DNA from: Actinoplanes sp. SE50/110
GTDB lineage: Bacteria > Actinomycetota > Actinomycetes > Mycobacteriales > Micromonosporaceae
DNA length: 64,000 nucleotides
Direction: 5' to 3'
Assembly (NCBI RefSeq): GCF_900119315.1
Contig: NZ_LT827010.1
Span: 2,216,001-2,280,000, forward strand
Position numbers and translations under genes: made by a program. The notes beneath the pieces are model-generated. The model saw nothing but the letters and a program-made list of their open reading frames with translations. It did not search any database and had not been told where the DNA came from. Of this stretch, positions 61,081 through 64,000 are shown in pieces; position 1 is the first letter of the stretch; every line of letters begins with the position of its first letter.

Positions 61081-64000
61081 TCAGGCGTGGTTGCGGAGCA
61101 CCTCGATGATCTTCGGGCGCATCTCGGCGGCCTTGATCACCGCGTCGACCGAGCCGACCTCGACGGCCCGCTGGATGCTGTGCACCCGGTCGAACTCGCC
61201 GGCCACCTCGCCCAGCTTCTCGGTGCGCACCGCCGCCCGCAGCTCGTCCAGCTCGGCGGCGAGCGAACTGCGCTCGGCGCCGGTGGCCGCGCCGACCCGG
61301 GCCTCCAGGTCGCGGATCCGCGGGTCGGCCGCGGTCCGGGTGGCCACGTCGCCGCTGAAGACGACCGCGGCCGCCGAGGCGCCGCCCAGCACCGAGGCGA
61401 ACGACCCCTCCACCGCGAGCACCGTCATCGACGGGTTGAGCCGCTTGGAGAACACCACGAACGCGCCACCGTGGTAGCGGGAGATCACCACGAAGACGAT
61501 CGGGCCGCGGAAGTTGACGATCGCCCGGCCGATCTCCGCGCCGTACTCCAGCTGGAGTTTGCGCATCGACTCCGGGGAGCCGTCGAAGCCGGACAGGTTG
61601 GCCAGCACCACCAGCGGGCGGTTGCCGCTGGCCGCGTTGATCGCCCGGGCGGTCTTCTTCGACGAGCGCGGGAACAGCGTGCCCGCGTTGTAGGTGTCCG
61701 GGCCGTCGGTGGGCGGGAACCCGCGTCGCGGCACCGACCGCGACTCGATGCCGAGCAGGCAGACCGGCATGCCGCCGAGGTGCGCGTCCTGCACCACCGA
61801 GGTGTCCGCGTCGGCCATCCCGGCCCACCGCTCCAGCACCGGATGGTCCTGGTCGGCCAGGGCGCGCATCACCGTGCGGATGTCGAACGGCTTCTTGCGG
61901 TCCGGGTTGGCGGTGGCCGAGAAGATCTCGCCGACCGTGGTGAAGTCGCTGCCCTCGGCCGTGTGCGGGAAGTCCGAGATGTCGCGGTCGGCCGGGTCGC
62001 CGGTCGCGACCGGACGCGGACCGTCCTCCCCGGGCACGACGTACGTGTGGTCGTAGTGCGCCATCAGCACGTCCCGCGCGGCCATCAGGTTCGGCGCCCA
62101 GTACTGCGCCTGCCCGTTCGGCCCCATCACCCGGTCGTAGCCGCCGATGCCGAAGTTGTCCTCGGCGGACACGCCACCGGCGAAGTCCAGCGCGTGCTTG
62201 CCGGTCAGCACCATCGCCGACTCGGGCGTCATCACCAGGATGCCCTTGGTGTGCATCAGCATCGTGGCCTCGGCGTTCCAGTACGGCTGGGCACCCACGT
62301 TGATGCCCGCCACCACGATGTTGATCTCACCGCCGTCCTGGGTGAACTCGACGATCCGCTTGAGCGCCTCGGCCACCCAGTCCATGTTCTCGGTGCCGGA
62401 GCTCATCGAGATCCGGGCGCCGGAGGACAGCGCGTACCACTCCAGCGGCACCTGGAGGGAAGCGGCCAGGTCGATGGCGGCGATCACCCGGCGGCACTCC
62501 GGCTCGGAGAGCGCGCCCAGCGACTTGGTCGGGTCGCCGAGCAGCACCACCCGGGTGATGCCCTCCGGGTGCCGGGGGGTGACGGTGCGGACCACCCCGG
62601 CGACCAGGGCCGCGGAGTTCCTGCCCTTCGGGCGGTTCACCGGTACGAGCCGGTGCTGCTCGTCCAGGTCATGCTCCTCGAACGTGCCGAGGAACTCGAC
62701 CAGCTCGTACGGGTAGACGGTGTTGCGGCTGCTCGCCCGCAGCACCTTCTGCCGGTACCCGTCGAGCGGCTCGACCGGCTCGGTGGTCGGTGCGCTGAGA
62801 ATCAGCTCGGTCCCCCCGGTCGGCCGGAACGTGATCCGCACGTTGACCTTGACCAGCTCGCCGGTCGCCTCGTCGCGGCGCCGGGCGATGAACAGGATCT
62901 CCTCCAGGCCGGCGCCGGCCGTGGTCGGCGACACCCGGCGGGCGATCATCTCCATCTCGTTGTACGTCAGGCTCAGCTCGGGCCAGACGTAGATGACGAT
63001 CCGGTTGGTGCTGAACCGCTTGTCCGACGACCGCCGGGACTGGGCCCGCCGGATGCTGTCCAGGCAGGTGGCGATGGTGTCCTCGGTGGTCGGCAGGGCG
63101 ACCAGCCGGCCGTCCTGCTCGCGCAGCTCGGTCAGGTCGCGGATCTGGGCGAACGCGACCAGCCGGTCGTCGGCCGGGTTCTCCCGGGCGACGCACTGGA
63201 AGAGGTAGATCTCCTCGTCCGCGGACGGCAGCCGGGTCAGGTCGAACTTGCGCAGCCGCTCCAGCTGCATCCGCTGCGCGATGTACGGGTGCAGGCCACG
63301 GATCAGCCGCTCCTCCTCCATCCCGGTGGTGGACGGCCGGAAGGTGAAGTGATGGTGCATGACCGCGCCGCTGCGCCCGGCGACGGTCGTGGTGAGCCGG
63401 CGGATCTGGGCCGGCAGCGCGACTCGGCTGATCACCTCGTGCAGCGCGACCGCCATCTCCTCCGGGTCGGCCGGCTGGCCCTCCCAGGCGAGGTAGACGT
63501 CCGCGTCGACGGGGCCGTCACCGGTGGCGAGCAGGGCCAGCCCGGCCAGGGCGCCGGGCAGTTTCTCGAAGCTCTCCGCGGCCGAGACCAGGCGGGAGTC
63601 GCCCTTCTCCGCGACGACGAACGAGAAGCCGCCGGAGGTCACCTGGTGCAGCCCGGTCAGGTCCTTGTTGCCGTAGTACCGCCGGGTCAGCACCTCGAGC
63701 AGCACCGAGTTGTCCAGGTTGTGCCGCACCAGGCGCTGGCCGAGGAGCCGGACCAGCGGCTCGGTGCTGCGCACCATGGCGGCGATCCGGTCGGCGCGGT
63801 CCGGCGACTGCGGGAACTCGTCGAGGTGCCGGAGGTGCTTACGGATCTCCGCGTACACCCGGGCCCGGTTGCGCCGCAGCAGCGGCTGGCCGAACCAGGT
63901 GAACACCACGCCGCGGGCCAGGTCGGAGACCGCCGGGAACCGCACCTGGGTGGCCGAGATCAGCCGCTCCAGGGCCAGGCCGGCCGGCTCGTGCAGGGTG
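61081..64000 (-). CDS. Fused acyl-CoA carboxylase, carboxyltransferase part (5' end beyond window)
   Basis: The visible 972 residues are the C-terminal half of a giant eukaryote-like single-chain acetyl/propionyl-CoA carboxylase. No stop interrupts the frame up to the window edge (LHEPAGLALERLISATQVRF), so biotin carboxylase and biotin carrier domains should lie outside. The first 450 visible residues are the central linker region. The carboxyltransferase domain follows: WYALSSGARISMSSGTEN, VVAGINVGAQPYWNAEATML, GKHALDFAGGVSAEDNFGIG, GGYDRVMGPNGQAQYWAPNL, then NLSGFDGSPESMRKLQLEYG and YHGGAFVVFSKRLNPSMTVL. It probably makes malonyl- or methylmalonyl-CoA for lipid or polyketide synthesis. Confidence 0.9.
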   Translation of the reverse strand, partial: TLHEPAGLALERLISATQVRFPAVSDLARGVVFTWFGQPLLRRNRARVYAEIRKHLRHLDEFPQSPDRADRIAAMVRSTEPLVRLLGQRLVRHNLDNSVLLEVLTRRYYGNKDLTGLHQVTSGGFSFVVAEKGDSRLVSAAESFEKLPGALAGLALLATGDGPVDADVYLAWEGQPADPEEMAVALHEVISRVALPAQIRRLTTTVAGRSGAVMHHHFTFRPSTTGMEEERLIRGLHPYIAQRMQLERLRKFDLTRLPSADEEIYLFQCVARENPADDRLVAFAQIRDLTELREQDGRLVALPTTEDTIATCLDSIRRAQSRRSSDKRFSTNRIVIYVWPELSLTYNEMEMIARRVSPTTAGAGLEEILFIARRRDEATGELVKVNVRITFRPTGGTELILSAPTTEPVEPLDGYRQKVLRASSRNTVYPYELVEFLGTFEEHDLDEQHRLVPVNRPKGRNSAALVAGVVRTVTPRHPEGITRVVLLGDPTKSLGALSEPECRRVIAAIDLAASLQVPLEWYALSSGARISMSSGTENMDWVAEALKRIVEFTQDGGEINIVVAGINVGAQPYWNAEATMLMHTKGILVMTPESAMVLTGKHALDFAGGVSAEDNFGIGGYDRVMGPNGQAQYWAPNLMAARDVLMAHYDHTYVVPGEDGPRPVATGDPADRDISDFPHTAEGSDFTTVGEIFSATANPDRKKPFDIRTVMRALADQDHPVLERWAGMADADTSVVQDAHLGGMPVCLLGIESRSVPRRGFPPTDGPDTYNAGTLFPRSSKKTARAINAASGNRPLVVLANLSGFDGSPESMRKLQLEYGAEIGRAIVNFRGPIVFVVISRYHGGAFVVFSKRLNPSMTVLAVEGSFASVLGGASAAAVVFSGDVATRTAADPRIRDLEARVGAATGAERSSLAAELDELRAAVRTEKLGEVAGEFDRVHSIQRAVEVGSVDAVIKAAEMRPKIIEVLRNHA

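Noticed and set aside
1..64000. tRNA, rRNA or complete transposon
   Set aside because: No cloverleaf-like, rRNA-like or transposase-like sequence was recognised on either strand by eye.

Overview
The window is a very GC-rich stretch of actinobacterial chromosome. GTG and TTG starts are frequent, many neighbouring genes are coupled by 4-bp ATGA or GTGA overlaps, and there are Wag31/DivIVA, DUF3349, MmyB-type and PadR regulators and a fused acyl-CoA carboxylase. These point to a filamentous actinomycete. Protein style suggests Micromonosporaceae, perhaps Actinoplanes, but that assignment is inference. I saw no rRNA, tRNA, CRISPR array or complete insertion sequence.

Layout. 1-3017: homogentisate catabolism operon on the minus strand (hmgA, an unknown gene, fahA cut by the window edge). 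3333-11225: AI-2E-family permease, aminotransferase, degenerate SDR, DUF1707 membrane protein, polysaccharide deacetylase, then an aldo/keto reductase, hydrolase and zinc-ribbon operon divergent from an MmyB-like regulator. 11399-18893: secreted TSP3-repeat protein, two esterases, purU, the pitA/2-TM/DUF3349 set and an LtrA-family protein. 18894-22651: repeat-rich spacer, stand-alone DivIVA with a strong terminator, then a four-gene type VII secretion toxin cassette (YbaB-like, EspC-like, toxin, candidate immunity).

22700-29406: secreted DUF3455 protein, Tat-type phosphoesterase, a radical SAM enzyme preceded by an overlapping 30-residue mini-ORF, a hybrid histidine kinase and a small membrane protein. 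29447-33774: xylan-debranching operon (GH115 plus SGNH esterase) with a recognisable promoter and palindromic operators. 33782-42367: MFS permease, ricin-lectin remnant, TauE permease, STAS protein, an FtsH-like membrane AAA protease with a lipoprotein partner, GNAT and a diguanylate cyclase. 42676-43307: a leader-peptide/hairpin attenuator in front of an MFS gene that has lost its middle.

43323-48779: M23 lipoprotein, phospholipase D, a mercury-type MerR operon with a 19-bp-spacer promoter, acetyltransferase, tyrosine phosphatase and PNPOx-like protein. 48903-54162: molybdopterin oxidoreductase/patatin pair and a PadR/acyl-CoA dehydrogenase pair with a perfect operator palindrome. 54163-55647: a scar holding a truncated toxin, its antitoxin-like partner and a 5'-truncated membrane gene. 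55654-64000: glycosyltransferases, an MpaB-family oxygenase and the carboxyltransferase half of a giant acyl-CoA carboxylase that runs off the right edge.

The most notable items are: (1) the toxin at 21349-22332, whose C-terminus carries the motif series of CD38-type ADP-ribosyl cyclases behind a CpnT-like N-terminus; (2) the mini-ORF/radical SAM pair at 25854-26926; (3) the attenuator at 42712-42795; (4) the unknown gene locked between hmgA and fahA.
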